64,000 nucleotides of DNA from UBA8309 sp009936825 (GCA_938082345.1 CALLKZ010000019.1:1-64000); one strand, 5' to 3'. Counted from the first letter of the stretch, positions 36,883-46,293 are shown. Notes: generated by a model not told the origin, from the sequence alone. Numbers and translations: made by a program.

Positions 36883-36944
36883 GTGATCTGGCCTCTCGGT
36901 TCTAATTCTGTTTTTGATAGATGAAAATAGCTACTGAAAACAAA

Positions 36945-36980
36945 TATTGGGTAAAATTTTAAATGACCTATTGGGTAAAA
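36945..36980. promoter_or_regulatory. 12-bp direct repeat in nth / ribokinase divergent spacer
   Basis: TATTGGGTAAAA occurs exactly twice (36945-36956 and 36969-36980), 24 bp apart and 65-100 bp before the ribokinase ATG. It could be a paired operator controlling the nucleoside cluster, or simply another slippage duplication that has partly decayed. Confidence 0.45.
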
Positions 36981-37044
36981 ATACTGGACGTCCCCAAAGA
37001 ATGCCCTAATCTCATTTCTGTTTCAATTTTTCACGGCATTTCTG

Positions 37045-37944
37045 ATGACCATCTTCAATTTTGGCTCGATAAATATTGATCTTTTCTACACGGTGCCTCA
37101 TTTCCCGGATGCTGGTGAAACTCTGACAACGCTATCCCACCAGCGAACGCTTGGTGGTAAAGGCGCAAACCAGTCAATTGCACTCGCCAAAGCCGGAGCA
37201 AAGGTCATTCATATTGGTGCAATCAATGCCGATGACGCATGGATTCGCAGCGAAATGCAGGCGGTAGGCGTTGATACATCCCAAATTCAAGACAGTGCGC
37301 TGGCAACCGGACATGCGATTGTGGCGGTGAATAGCGACGGCGAAAACCAGATCATGCTTTGCCCAAGCGCTAATCGGGATATTACGATGGAGGCCGCGCT
37401 GGCAGTGCTGAAAACCGCCGGTACCAATGACTGGGTGTTACTGCAAAATGAAACAAATGGCGCCAAAGAATTCGCCGAAGCAGCCCGCCAGCAGGGGCTG
37501 AAGCTTGCCTATAGCGCGGCCCCTTTTGAGGCAGAAATTGTCTTGGAACTGCTGCCCCATACTGACCTTCTGGTGGTTAATGAGGGCGAGGCCAAAGCGC
37601 TGGAAACAACGCTTGGCAAGCCCGCATCAGAAATCGGACTCGCCCATTTGGTGATTACGCGCGGCGGGGATGGCGCTGAATATTTTGGTGAGGCCGGACA
37701 TCTGCACCAACCAGCTTTTGATGTTGATGTGGTCGATACAACCGGCGCCGGCGACTGTTTCTTTGGCTATCTTTTGGCAGCGATCGCCGATCAGCCTCTT
37801 ACTGATGAATCCTTGGCTGATGCCCTTGCATCTGCCAGCGCGGCGGCGGCTTTACAGATTACGGCGGCGGGGGCATCGCTCGCTATTCCGCACCGCAGTG
37901 AAGTTGACGCCTTTCTTGAATCATACCGAGCCGAAACGTCTTAG
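37045..37944 (+). CDS. rbsK: Ribokinase (PfkB family)
   Basis: Phosphorylates ribose, here probably the ribose freed by the nucleoside hydrolase next door. 299 residues: FNFGSINIDLFYTVPHFPDAGET and TLGGKGANQSIALAKAGA at the N-terminus, DTTGAGDCFFGYLL with the catalytic aspartate near the C-terminus. It opens the plus-strand salvage cluster; the next gene begins 155 bp on. Ribokinase is the likely specificity from the GGKGANQ block, but other PfkB sugars or nucleosides are possible. Confidence 0.85.
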   Translation: MTIFNFGSINIDLFYTVPHFPDAGETLTTLSHQRTLGGKGANQSIALAKAGAKVIHIGAINADDAWIRSEMQAVGVDTSQIQDSALATGHAIVAVNSDGENQIMLCPSANRDITMEAALAVLKTAGTNDWVLLQNETNGAKEFAEAARQQGLKLAYSAAPFEAEIVLELLPHTDLLVVNEGEAKALETTLGKPASEIGLAHLVITRGGDGAEYFGEAGHLHQPAFDVDVVDTTGAGDCFFGYLLAAIADQPLTDESLADALASASAAAALQITAAGASLAIPHRSEVDAFLESYRAETS

Positions 37945-38003
37945 ATAAATAGGTTATGAATAATTTTTCTTTCAGCGGTTTTTGAGTACATAATTTGTTA
38001 AGC

Positions 38004-38012
38004 GCATAAGTC
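38004..38012 (+). promoter_or_regulatory. GCATAAGTC motif upstream of the nucleoside hydrolase
   Basis: GCATAAGTC, followed by TTTATT, lies 96 bp before the start codon. The same nonamer occurs at 53474 and 59741, also in spacers. Its role is unknown. Confidence 0.25.
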
Positions 38013-38099
38013 TTTATTATCTCTTTAGGGTCTTTATACTTCCTTACGGGAGTTTACCGCGAAACCTGCTTTTTTCTCCAACTTCTTGATAGCTGTGAC

Positions 38100-39059
38100 A
38101 TGGCCCAAAAACTGATCATTGATACCGACCCGGGCGTTGACGATGCCATGGCCATTCATCTGGCGTTTGCTGATCCGCGCCTTGAGGTGATTGGACTAAC
38201 CACTATTTTTGGTAATGTCACCACCCGGCAAGCCACGCGCAACGCCCTGTATCTTGCCGAAATGGCGCAGTATAGGACAGTAATTGCCGAGGGCAGTTCA
38301 GTGCCGCGGCGGCGCACTCCCCAGCCGCCCGCCCATTTCGTTCATGGCAGTGAGGGCTTTGGCACCCTGCCAGCGGTTACCCCAAAAACCAGCGCCGACC
38401 CCCGCGATGCGGCCCGGTTTTTATGTGAAAGCTGTGCGGCGGCACCTGATGAGATTGTGATTTGCGCGGTTGGGCCCCTAACCAATCTGGCGGCGGCATT
38501 GGATCATGATCCGGCGATTGTTGACCATGTCAAACATGTGGTGATCATGGGCGGCAGTGCAGCGCGTCACGGCAATGTATCGGACTGCGCCGAGGCAAAT
38601 ATCTGGAACGACCCCGATGCCGCTGATACGGTCTTTGCGGCCGACTGGAACCTGACGATGATTGGCCTCGACGTTACTGAAAAAACGCAGTGCACTCCGG
38701 ATGATTTCACCACGATTGCCAAAACTTCGCCGCATATTGGCGGATTTCTGGAAGAAGTTGCTGAATTTTATTTCGATTTTCATGAAAATAAAACCGGTAA
38801 GCGGATTTGCTTTATGCATGATCCATCAGCGATTATCGCGATAACCAACCCTGAATTATTCGGGTATGAGATGGCGCCAATCACGGTAACTTGCGACGGT
38901 GATGAAATTGGCCGCACGGTTGCTATGCCCAACACTCCAGAAAATAACGCCGGGCGGCGCGATGTACAAATTGCCACCGATGTTAATACGACAGCCGTCC
39001 GGCAGATGTTTATGAGCATTCTGGCCACGGCCGATAAGAAAATAGGACAGCGCGGGTAA
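38100..39059 (+). CDS. Nucleoside hydrolase (IunH/RihA type)
   Basis: Cleaves the N-glycosidic bond of ribonucleosides to base plus ribose. 319 residues. The N-terminal calcium-binding motif DTDPGVDDAMAI is intact, with VGPLTNLAAAL, VVIMGGSA, EANIWNDPDAA and a late MHDPSA supplying the second metal-site aspartate. Whether it prefers purine or pyrimidine nucleosides cannot be read from the sequence. Products feed ribokinase (upstream) and uracil phosphoribosyltransferase (45649). Confidence 0.93.
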   Translation: MAQKLIIDTDPGVDDAMAIHLAFADPRLEVIGLTTIFGNVTTRQATRNALYLAEMAQYRTVIAEGSSVPRRRTPQPPAHFVHGSEGFGTLPAVTPKTSADPRDAARFLCESCAAAPDEIVICAVGPLTNLAAALDHDPAIVDHVKHVVIMGGSAARHGNVSDCAEANIWNDPDAADTVFAADWNLTMIGLDVTEKTQCTPDDFTTIAKTSPHIGGFLEEVAEFYFDFHENKTGKRICFMHDPSAIIAITNPELFGYEMAPITVTCDGDEIGRTVAMPNTPENNAGRRDVQIATDVNTTAVRQMFMSILATADKKIGQRG

Positions 39060-39094
39060 AACTGCGCGGCACACGAATTAAAGAGGGACCAATC

Positions 39095-39925
39095 ATGAAA
39101 GTTGCAACCGTCGATTACAAATCTGCCAATGCAGCGGCAACTCTGTCACAATCGCTTCGTGACACCGGTTTTGCCGTGCTGGCAAATCACCCGATTTCAT
39201 CGGATCGAATCACCGATATTTATGAGAACTGGGGCCAGTTTTTTGCTGACACGAAGAAATTTGATTTCGCCGTTCAGCCGCCAGCGCATGACGGATATTT
39301 TGCCTTTCGCTCGGAAAACGCCAAGGATTCGCCGGTCAAGGATCTAAAAGAATTTTTCCATGTCTATCCAGGGTGTGATCTTCCTGAAGAGCTGACAGCA
39401 ATCACCCGCACAATCTATGCTGAGCTTGATGCCTTGGGGCGCGAAATTCTGGGATGGCTCGACGCACAATCCCCGGTCGAAGTCGCCTCGCAACTTTCAA
39501 TGCCGCTGGCCGATATGATGGAAGACAGCGATCAGAGTTTGTTGCGCATTCTGCATTACCCACCGGTTGAAAATGCCGAACCCGATGCAATCCGTGCTGC
39601 CGCACATGAAGATATCAACCTGATCACGCTGTTATTATCAGGATCAAAACCCGGCCTGCAGGCCAAGGACGCTGCCGGAAACTGGCATGATATCGCCTGT
39701 GATGCCGGAATGATTACGATTAATAATGGCGATATGCTGGCAATGGCGACGGGTAACCACTACCCTTCGACAACGCACCGGGTCACCAACCCTGATGCCA
39801 AGCAGAATGAATCGCGCTATTCGATGCCGATGTTTTTGCATCCGCGTCCGAACGTGTTTTTGCAGCCCGGATTGACCGCTGATGATTATCTTCAGCAACG
39901 CCTTCGCGAAATTGGCCTAAAATAG
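39095..39925 (+). CDS. 2-Oxoglutarate/Fe(II)-dependent oxygenase, isopenicillin N synthase family
   Basis: 276 residues, a soluble double-stranded beta-helix oxygenase. The iron ligands are visible: H171 and D173 (AAHEDINLITLL) and H228 (STTHRV). R241-X-S243 (SRYSMPMF) should bind 2-oxoglutarate. The N-terminal helix block SLRDTGFAVLANHPIS is typical. The substrate is unknown. It lies 35 bp after the nucleoside hydrolase and 163 bp before the nucleoside transporter, with a clear AGAGGG ribosome binding site, so hydroxylation of a nucleobase or nucleoside (compare thymine-7-hydroxylase of the same superfamily) is an inference from context. Confidence 0.88.
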   Translation: MKVATVDYKSANAAATLSQSLRDTGFAVLANHPISSDRITDIYENWGQFFADTKKFDFAVQPPAHDGYFAFRSENAKDSPVKDLKEFFHVYPGCDLPEELTAITRTIYAELDALGREILGWLDAQSPVEVASQLSMPLADMMEDSDQSLLRILHYPPVENAEPDAIRAAAHEDINLITLLLSGSKPGLQAKDAAGNWHDIACDAGMITINNGDMLAMATGNHYPSTTHRVTNPDAKQNESRYSMPMFLHPRPNVFLQPGLTADDYLQQRLREIGLK

Positions 39926-40088
39926 CCGCATTAATTCAAATTTTAGGGATTTGTACGGCAAAGGAATTGGACTGGACTATCAAAAACAGATTAGAATTAG
40001 TCCTTAGAGTGAGGTGCCTTCGTCGGTGCTTCATGGATAAGTGGTGATTGGCAACTGCCATGAGCCCCACACGAACGGGAGAAGAATA

Positions 40089-41114
40089 ATGAGCTTTAAA
40101 AAAATGACTGTGGCTTCCGGTGTTGCTGCGGCGTTCATCATGGCGTCGGCTAGCGCAGCCAATGCCTTTACCGCATGTCAGGTAACTGACGTTGGCGGCA
40201 TTGACGATTCCGGCTTTAACCAGACCGCTTGGAAAGGCGTTCAAGATGCCATGAGCGCGTATGGTGTTGATGGCCGCTATCTGGAATCACAGTCTGAAAC
40301 AGACTATGAGCCAAACCTCAATGCGCTTCTGGAAAGCAACTGTGATATTATCATTTCAGTTGGATTCCTGATGGCAGATGCCACAAAGACCTCGGCCGAA
40401 GCCAATACTGACAGAAAATTCTCAATTGTAGATATGGCCTACAACCCGACCGTTCCAAACCTTCTCGGTCAGGTTTATGCCACTGATCAGGCATCTTTCA
40501 TGGCTGGTTATCTTGCTGCTGGCATGTCAAAGACTGGTATTGTTGGCACATATGGCGGCATTAACATCCCGCCTGTTACAGCATTCATGGATGGCTTCTA
40601 CTATGGAGTCGCCCATTATAACGCCCAGAAAGGCGCCAATGTTCAAGTCCTTGGCTGGAACCCACAAAGCAAGGATGGCCTGTTTACCGGAAACTTTGAG
40701 AGCCTTGATGATGGCCGCGCCTTTGCCCAGAACCTTTATGATGAAGGTGCTGACATTGTAATGCCTGTTGCCGGTCCTGTTGGCATGGGTTCAGCAGCAC
40801 TTGCCAATGAGCTTGGTGTTGATTCGCTGAAAATCATTGGTGTTGACGCTGACCAGACAAAGACTGATTCGGCCAACGCGCATGTCTATCTGACATCGGT
40901 TCTAAAGCGGATGGACAAAACCGTTATGCAGGTTATCAAGCAGGCTATGGACGGCTCGTTTGCTGGCGGCATGATTGTTGGAACACTGGAAAATGGTGGT
41001 GTGAGCCTGGCGCCATACAACAAGTTTGAAAGCGCCGTTCCAGCTGGTCTGAAAGCAGAAGTTGAGGCCGTGAAAGCTGGCCTTATCTCCGGCTCAATCA
41101 AAGTCGGCGGCTGA
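40089..41114 (+). CDS. BMP-family nucleoside-binding periplasmic protein
   Basis: Substrate-binding component of a nucleoside ABC transporter. 341 residues from ATG 40089 (GGGAGAAG upstream; the open frame to 40041 is not supported). Signal peptide with likely cleavage after AANA; no lipobox, so soluble in the periplasm. Bmp/Med fold blocks: DVGGIDDSGFNQTAWKG, DIIISVGFLMADAT, FSIVDMAYNP, GYLAAGMSKTGIVGTYGG, and ADIVMPVAGPVGMG. The gene is followed by a strong hairpin, so it is probably expressed above the membrane components. Confidence 0.93.
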   Translation: MSFKKMTVASGVAAAFIMASASAANAFTACQVTDVGGIDDSGFNQTAWKGVQDAMSAYGVDGRYLESQSETDYEPNLNALLESNCDIIISVGFLMADATKTSAEANTDRKFSIVDMAYNPTVPNLLGQVYATDQASFMAGYLAAGMSKTGIVGTYGGINIPPVTAFMDGFYYGVAHYNAQKGANVQVLGWNPQSKDGLFTGNFESLDDGRAFAQNLYDEGADIVMPVAGPVGMGSAALANELGVDSLKIIGVDADQTKTDSANAHVYLTSVLKRMDKTVMQVIKQAMDGSFAGGMIVGTLENGGVSLAPYNKFESAVPAGLKAEVEAVKAGLISGSIKVGG

Positions 41115-41129
41115 CGCTAAACAAGTTTT

Positions 41130-41170
41130 CCGCTGCCTCTCGTTATTTTGAGGGGCGGCGGATTTTTCTT
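41130..41170 (+). terminator. Attenuator/terminator hairpin between binding-protein and ATPase genes
   Basis: CCGCTGCCTCTC (41130-41141) pairs with GAGGGGCGGCGG (41150-41161), 12 pairs including two G-T, loop of 8. ATTTTTCTTT follows at once and another T-run reaches the ATPase start. Partial termination here would lower expression of the downstream transporter genes relative to the binding protein. Confidence 0.8.
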
Positions 41171-41183
41171 TGGATATTTTTTT

Positions 41184-42707
41184 ATGGATATTGAGCTTCG
41201 CGGTATCAGCAAGCGCTTTGGATCAGTGCTTGCCAATCAGGACATTAACCTGACAATCCGGGCCGGTGAGGTGTTGGGATTGCTGGGCGAAAATGGTGCC
41301 GGAAAATCCACCCTAATGAACGTGCTTTCGGGACTTTACCGGTCCGATTCAGGCGTAATTCTGATCGACGGCGAACCCGTTGAATTTAACGGCCCGGGCG
41401 ACAGCATTAGCAGTGGTATTGGCATGGTTCATCAACATTTTATGCTGGTTCCGGTCTTTAGTGTTGTTGAAAATGTTATCCTAGGGGTCGAGCCGACGGG
41501 AAAGGCCGACTATCTGGATCTGGCAACAGCGCGCAAGCAGGTGCAGCAAATCAATACCCAATACGGTATGCAGGTGCCAACCGATGCATTGATCGAAGAT
41601 ATTCCGGTTGGCATTCAACAACGTGTTGAAATTCTAAAAGTTCTGTTCCGCTCGGCCGATGTGCTGATCCTGGATGAGCCAACCGCCGTTCTGACACCGC
41701 AAGAAGTTGAAGAGTTTTTTGGCATCGTGCGCGCGCTTCGTGATGCTGGAAAAGCGATTGTTTTCATCACGCATAAACTTCATGAAATTCTGGAAATTGC
41801 CGACCGGGTTAGTGTTTTGCGGCAGGGCCGGATTGTTGGTAGTGGAATCCCGTCAAATTTCTCTGAGGCCGATCTTGCCGAAATGATGGTTGGACGCCCG
41901 GTCAGCTTTTCGGTTGATCGCACACCAGCATCGCCGGGCGATTCAGTTTTGCAACTGGTTAACATCAATCTGATTGATAGCGTCCACGAGCAACAACTGG
42001 AAAATATCAACCTTAATGTTTGCGGCGGCGAAGTTGTCGGCATTGCCGGAGTTCAGGGCAATGGCCAAACCGAACTTGTTGAGGCAATCACCGGCATCGC
42101 CAGCGTTGCCGGCGGTAAAATTCAATTCGAAGATCAGGACATCACCCGGATGAGTGTGCGCCAGCGCCACCAACTGGGAATCGCGCATATTCCCGAAGAC
42201 CGCCAGAAATCAGGCATGGTCTCCAGCTTTAGTGTCGCCGAAAATATGGTGCTGGATTCCTATTATGATGAGCGCGTGGCAAACGGTGTGCAAATTGACT
42301 GGCAACGCGTCAATAGACAGGCTGCCGAAGGGTGCCTTAAATATGATGTTCGCACGCCAAATGTTTTTCTGGGGGCTGGCAGTCTGTCTGGTGGCAACCA
42401 GCAAAAGATGGTTGTGGCGCGCGAACTTGAACGTGACGTTAAGCTTGTCGTCGCATCTCAACCTACACGCGGTGTTGATGTTGGTTCGATCGAATTTATC
42501 CATCAGCAGCTGATTACCTGCCGCGATCAGGGTAATGCGGTGCTGATCATTTCGTCGGAGTTGGATGAAATTATGGATCTGTCTGACCGGATTTATGTGA
42601 TGTTTGAAGGGCGGATTACCGCCGAATTTGACAATAAGGGCGGCAGTGCTGACCGCAACAAGATCGGGCTGGCCATGGCAGGCGTCAAGAAGACAGAGGC
42701 GGCATGA
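41184..42707 (+). CDS. Nucleoside ABC transporter, duplicated ATPase subunit
   Basis: Energy-coupling subunit with two ABC domains. 507 residues from ATG 41184; the frame upstream lies in the terminator hairpin and is excluded. Domain 1 (about 1-240): Walker A GENGAGKST, signature region VGIQQRVEILK, Walker B LILDEPTAVL. Domain 2 (about 250-500): degenerate Walker A GVQGNGQTE, signature LSGGNQQK, Walker B region VASQPTRGVD. The degenerate second site is normal in the Mgl/Rbs/Nup class. It overlaps the next gene by four bases. Confidence 0.94.
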   Translation: MDIELRGISKRFGSVLANQDINLTIRAGEVLGLLGENGAGKSTLMNVLSGLYRSDSGVILIDGEPVEFNGPGDSISSGIGMVHQHFMLVPVFSVVENVILGVEPTGKADYLDLATARKQVQQINTQYGMQVPTDALIEDIPVGIQQRVEILKVLFRSADVLILDEPTAVLTPQEVEEFFGIVRALRDAGKAIVFITHKLHEILEIADRVSVLRQGRIVGSGIPSNFSEADLAEMMVGRPVSFSVDRTPASPGDSVLQLVNINLIDSVHEQQLENINLNVCGGEVVGIAGVQGNGQTELVEAITGIASVAGGKIQFEDQDITRMSVRQRHQLGIAHIPEDRQKSGMVSSFSVAENMVLDSYYDERVANGVQIDWQRVNRQAAEGCLKYDVRTPNVFLGAGSLSGGNQQKMVVARELERDVKLVVASQPTRGVDVGSIEFIHQQLITCRDQGNAVLIISSELDEIMDLSDRIYVMFEGRITAEFDNKGGSADRNKIGLAMAGVKKTEAA

Positions 42708-43903
42708 CTCAGAACCAGTCAGACATCAACCACAAGCTGCAAAAATTATTGGCACCAACGCTGGAAACCCGCACCGATAAGCGGGACATTTTTTTAGTTC
42801 CTGTTGCCGCGGTCATTCTGGCGCTAGTAATTGGCGCCGCCATTATGATGGCAACCTCGGTCGCGCCGGCAACCATACTACAAAGTTTTGTTGCTATGGC
42901 GCGCGGATCGGTTGGCTCGCTTCATGCCATTTCGGAAACGCTGACGGCTTCAGTTCCTCTGGTTCTTGCCGGGCTTGGTATTGGCCTTGCTTTTCGTGCA
43001 GGACTTTTCAACATCGGTGCTGAGGGCCAGATGGTTGTCGGTGGGCTGGTTGCCGCAATCGTCAGTTTCAGCTTTACCGATCTGCCACTTGCAATTCACC
43101 TGCCGCTGGTGCTGATTGCCGGATTGGTGGTTGGCGCGCTTTATGCCGCTATTGCCGGATTTTTGAAAGCCGCCACTGGTGCGCATGAGGTGATTTCCAC
43201 CATCATGCTCAATCTGATTTCGTTCCGTCTTTTAGACTATATGCTGCGTCAGCCCTTTATTCAGAAAGAGGGGCGGTCTGATCCGATTTCAAAGGCTGTT
43301 CTGGAAACCGGCGAACTGCCACGCATTTTGACTTTTGTCGATGCTAATCTTCGGGTTCATGCCGGATTATTCATCATGATTGCCGCTGTCATCTTGGTTT
43401 ATTGGCTGCTGTTTAAATCAAAGCTGGGATTTGCGTTCCGTGTTTCGGGGGAGAATCCCGATGCAGCACGGTATGCCGGTATTCGCTCTGGAGTGACCAT
43501 TGTTTTGGCGATGGCGATTGCTGGCGGGCTGGCGGGGTTGGCCGGTGCCAATCAGATTAGCGGTGTGCTTGGCCGTGCATCCCCCGGATTTTCTGCCGGT
43601 ATCGGGTTTGACGCGATTGCTGTTGCGCTGCTTGGCCGCTCGCACCCTGTTGGAATTCTGCTGGCCGGATTATTGTTTGGAGCGTTAGAGGCTGGCGGGC
43701 GGCAGATGCAGGTCGATGCCGGTGTTTCGATTGATATGATCAGTATTATTCAGGCGCTGATTATCGTGTTTGTGGCGGCCCCGCTTTTGGTCAAGCAAAT
43801 CGTTCCGGCATGGCTCTGGGATAGGGCTTCGAATAACGCCGCAACCCCTGACGACGAGGCCAGCAAACCCACAAAGGACGAGAAGGGCGAAACCAATGTC
43901 TGA
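42704..43903 (+). CDS. Nucleoside ABC transporter permease 1
   Basis: 399 residues with a long N-terminal cytoplasmic stretch, about 8-10 membrane segments and a charged C-terminal tail. Family blocks (branched-chain/ribose-type permease): GLGIGLAFRAGLFNIGAEGQM, AATGAHEVISTIMLNLI and FDAIAVALLGRSHPVGI. The ATGA overlap with the ATPase gene and an 8-bp overlap with the second permease imply coupled translation. Confidence 0.93.
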   Translation: MTQNQSDINHKLQKLLAPTLETRTDKRDIFLVPVAAVILALVIGAAIMMATSVAPATILQSFVAMARGSVGSLHAISETLTASVPLVLAGLGIGLAFRAGLFNIGAEGQMVVGGLVAAIVSFSFTDLPLAIHLPLVLIAGLVVGALYAAIAGFLKAATGAHEVISTIMLNLISFRLLDYMLRQPFIQKEGRSDPISKAVLETGELPRILTFVDANLRVHAGLFIMIAAVILVYWLLFKSKLGFAFRVSGENPDAARYAGIRSGVTIVLAMAIAGGLAGLAGANQISGVLGRASPGFSAGIGFDAIAVALLGRSHPVGILLAGLLFGALEAGGRQMQVDAGVSIDMISIIQALIIVFVAAPLLVKQIVPAWLWDRASNNAATPDDEASKPTKDEKGETNV

Positions 43904-45182
43904 GCGCGGTTTTGGGCCTAGCAGCGATCAACAAAATACGCCCTTTCGCGGCGGCGTTAGCGTTATTGACTGGCGGACTTCAATTTCCGGCGGCGTGCTT
44001 ATACTGCTAGCGCTTATCATCGCCTTTTTGCTAGATACGCCGTGGGAGAATGTTTCAACTTTTCGTATTTCCCGCCCCCGTGATGAATGGGCTGTTGGCA
44101 ATCTGGTTGTGCCAAGCCAATGGTTCAACGTCATTGCGGCGGTCTTCCTCGCCTTTTTGGGAACCCGGCTGTTTTTGAAAGGCGGCGGGCGGTGGACCGC
44201 GCTGTTCCTTGGCGTTGGGTTGGTCGTTCTGGCGATAACTTTTCTGGTTTGGGCGACGTCTGGCAAGGCTATTTCGCTGACAGGAATGATGCAAGCAACG
44301 GTGGTCCGCGCGGTGCCAATTGCGCTGGCCGCGGTTGCCGGAATTATGTGTGAGCGCGTTGCCGTGATCAATATTGCGATTGAAGGCATGTTGCTGGCCG
44401 GGGCTTTTGCTGGGGCGCTGTTTGGATCGCTGCTTGGCGGTTGGGCTGGAATTATCTGCGCGATGATGATCGGCGGATTGTTCGGCCTGTTGTTGGCAGC
44501 GTTGGTAATTACCTACCGCGTTGACCAAATTATCGCCGGAGTGGTGATCAATCTGTTTGTTCTGGGGTTGACCTCTTATGTTTCGAGTCAGGTATTTTCA
44601 GAATTTCGATGGCTGAATAAGGCAACGCCGTTCCGTGCGTTCAAGGTCCCTGTTCTTGGCGATATCCCGCTGATTGGACCAGTTTTCTTCAATCAGAATC
44701 TGTTTGTTTATGGGGCACTGATTCTGGTCACGATTTCCACCTATTACCTGTTTCATACACGGCATGGTCTTCGTGCCCGCGCGGTTGGTGAACACCCTCG
44801 TGCCGCCGACACGCTGGGCATCAACGTCATCAAAACACGGTATGCGCATGTCATTGTCGCAGGTATGGTTGCCGGGTTTGGCGGGGCATGGTTCACCCTT
44901 GGATCCGTTGGCCGGTTTGACGAGAACATGACCTTTGGCAAAGGTTTCATCGGACTGGCGGCGATGATTTTTGGCCGCTGGCATCCGTTGGGAGCCTTAG
45001 CGGCGGCACTGGTCTTTGGCTTTGCCGATTCATTGCAGCAAAAACTATCAATCCTTAACACGCCGATTCCGTCAGAATTTCTGTCAATGGCGCCCTATAT
45101 CGCCACCATTGTTGTGGTTGCAGGTTTGGTTGGAAGGGCCCGTCCACCCGCCGCAATTGGTAAGCCATATGTCAAAGACTAG
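43896..45182 (+). CDS. Nucleoside ABC transporter permease 2
   Basis: 428 residues from ATG 43896 (AGAAGGG upstream). The open frame back to 43770 lies inside permease 1 and is not used. It has many membrane segments. Blocks: VPIALAAVAGIMCERVAVINIAIEGM, YRVDQIIAGVVINLFVLGL and GLRARAVGEHPRAADTLGINV, and MTFGKGFIGLAAMIFGRWHP. It forms the heteromeric channel with permease 1. Cytidine deaminase follows 42 bp downstream. Confidence 0.93.
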   Translation: MSERGFGPSSDQQNTPFRGGVSVIDWRTSISGGVLILLALIIAFLLDTPWENVSTFRISRPRDEWAVGNLVVPSQWFNVIAAVFLAFLGTRLFLKGGGRWTALFLGVGLVVLAITFLVWATSGKAISLTGMMQATVVRAVPIALAAVAGIMCERVAVINIAIEGMLLAGAFAGALFGSLLGGWAGIICAMMIGGLFGLLLAALVITYRVDQIIAGVVINLFVLGLTSYVSSQVFSEFRWLNKATPFRAFKVPVLGDIPLIGPVFFNQNLFVYGALILVTISTYYLFHTRHGLRARAVGEHPRAADTLGINVIKTRYAHVIVAGMVAGFGGAWFTLGSVGRFDENMTFGKGFIGLAAMIFGRWHPLGALAAALVFGFADSLQQKLSILNTPIPSEFLSMAPYIATIVVVAGLVGRARPPAAIGKPYVKD

Positions 45183-45224
45183 GCCCAATGCAGGACAGTA
45201 CGGATTTTTGCAGGAGTGTATCTG

Positions 45225-45638
45225 ATGAGCCTTGACCAAAAATTAGCCGATGACTTAATTACCGCTGCGATCGGGGCCATGGGCCGGGCCTATGCGCCCT
45301 ATTCAAAGTTTCCTGTTGGGGCTGCTATTCTGGATGAGGATGGCGCGATTCATGTCGGTGCGAATGTTGAAAACGCCGCCTATCCAGTTGGTAACTGCGC
45401 CGAAGCAAGCGCCATTGCCGCGATGATTATGGCGGGCAAGCATAAAATCATGAAAATTGCCGTCGCCGGCGGCGATGGGAAAATGCTGTGCACGCCGTGC
45501 GGTGCATGCCGTCAACGAATCCGGGAATTTGCTGCATTGGACACGCCGGTGTTGATTTGCGATCCCAACGGGTTCCGCGTGCAATTCTCATTGGAAACGC
45601 TTTTACCTGAAAGCTTTGGTCCTGAACATCTCAGCTAA
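45225..45638 (+). CDS. cdd: Cytidine deaminase
   Basis: Hydrolytic deamination of (deoxy)cytidine to (deoxy)uridine. 137 residues, the short tetrameric class. Zinc and catalytic motifs NCAEASAI (Cys ligand, Glu proton shuttle) and PCGACRQ. FPVGAAILDEDGAIHVGANVENAAYPVGNCAE is typical. ATG 45225 is preceded by AGGAG 8 bases away; the GTG at 45216 lies in that site and is rejected. It belongs to the transporter operon and ends 10 bp from the convergent upp. Confidence 0.95.
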   Translation: MSLDQKLADDLITAAIGAMGRAYAPYSKFPVGAAILDEDGAIHVGANVENAAYPVGNCAEASAIAAMIMAGKHKIMKIAVAGGDGKMLCTPCGACRQRIREFAALDTPVLICDPNGFRVQFSLETLLPESFGPEHLS

Positions 45639-45648
45639 ATTGACCAGT

Positions 45649-46293
45649 TTAGTTTGTGCCATAAATACGATCACCCGCATCGCCAAGACCCGGTAGAATA
45701 TAACATTTATCATTCAATTCGCGATCAAGCGCCGCCGTGATGATCGCAATATCAGGATGCGCGTCCTGAAATGCGGCAATACCCTCTGGGGCAGCAACAA
45801 GACAGGCAAACACAATATCGCGAACGCCCATTTCACGAAGTTTGCTGGCCGCCATCGCGGCACTGCCGCCGGTTGCCAGCATTGGGTCACCCAGAATAAC
45901 CTGACGCTTGGCAATATCGGTCGGCAGGCTGGTGTAATAAGATACCGGCACCATCGTGTCATGGTCACGGTAAAGGCCCAGATGACCAACGCTGGCCTCA
46001 GGGCAAACCTGACTAAATCCGTCAATCAAGCCATTACCAGCACGCAAAATCGACACCAGGCACGGATATGGTGCCTGCATACCGCGCGCCGTCATCGGCT
46101 CCAAAGGGGTCTCGATTTCAATGTTGGCAACCCTTAACGCAGCGAACGCCGGATAGGCAAGAAGCCATGATAGCTCATGCAGGGTGTGGCGAAATTGATG
46201 CGGCGGAGTTTTACGATCACGAAGGATTGACAGTTTATGATCAACCAGCGGGTGATCCATCACATGAACTGATGCCAAAGAAGGGGGCGCCAT
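45649..46293 (-). CDS. upp: Uracil phosphoribosyltransferase
   Basis: Makes UMP from uracil and PRPP, completing salvage of uracil released by the hydrolase. 214 residues from ATG 46293, chosen because GGAG lies 6 bases before it and the length fits the family; ATG 46341 gives 230 residues. Blocks: VMDHPLVDHKLSILRD, FRHTLHELSWLLAYPA, SILRAGNGLIDGF, the PRPP loop DPMLATGGSAAMA, and PGLGDAGDRIYGTN at the end. It is divergent from tdk. Confidence 0.95.
   Translation of the reverse strand: MAPPSLASVHVMDHPLVDHKLSILRDRKTPPHQFRHTLHELSWLLAYPAFAALRVANIEIETPLEPMTARGMQAPYPCLVSILRAGNGLIDGFSQVCPEASVGHLGLYRDHDTMVPVSYYTSLPTDIAKRQVILGDPMLATGGSAAMAASKLREMGVRDIVFACLVAAPEGIAAFQDAHPDIAIITAALDRELNDKCYILPGLGDAGDRIYGTN

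Noticed and set aside
41955..42400. Degenerate second Walker A of the nucleoside ATPase as a defect
   Set aside because: GNGQTE in place of GXGKST is normal for the second domain of this ATPase class.
43770..43895. Extended N-terminus of permease 2
   Set aside because: That stretch is the other frame of permease 1; ATG 43896 has a good ribosome binding site.
43928..44528. Two overlapping minus-strand frames opposite permease 2
   Set aside because: Antisense to a transmembrane protein with clear family blocks; no ribosome binding site or homology.
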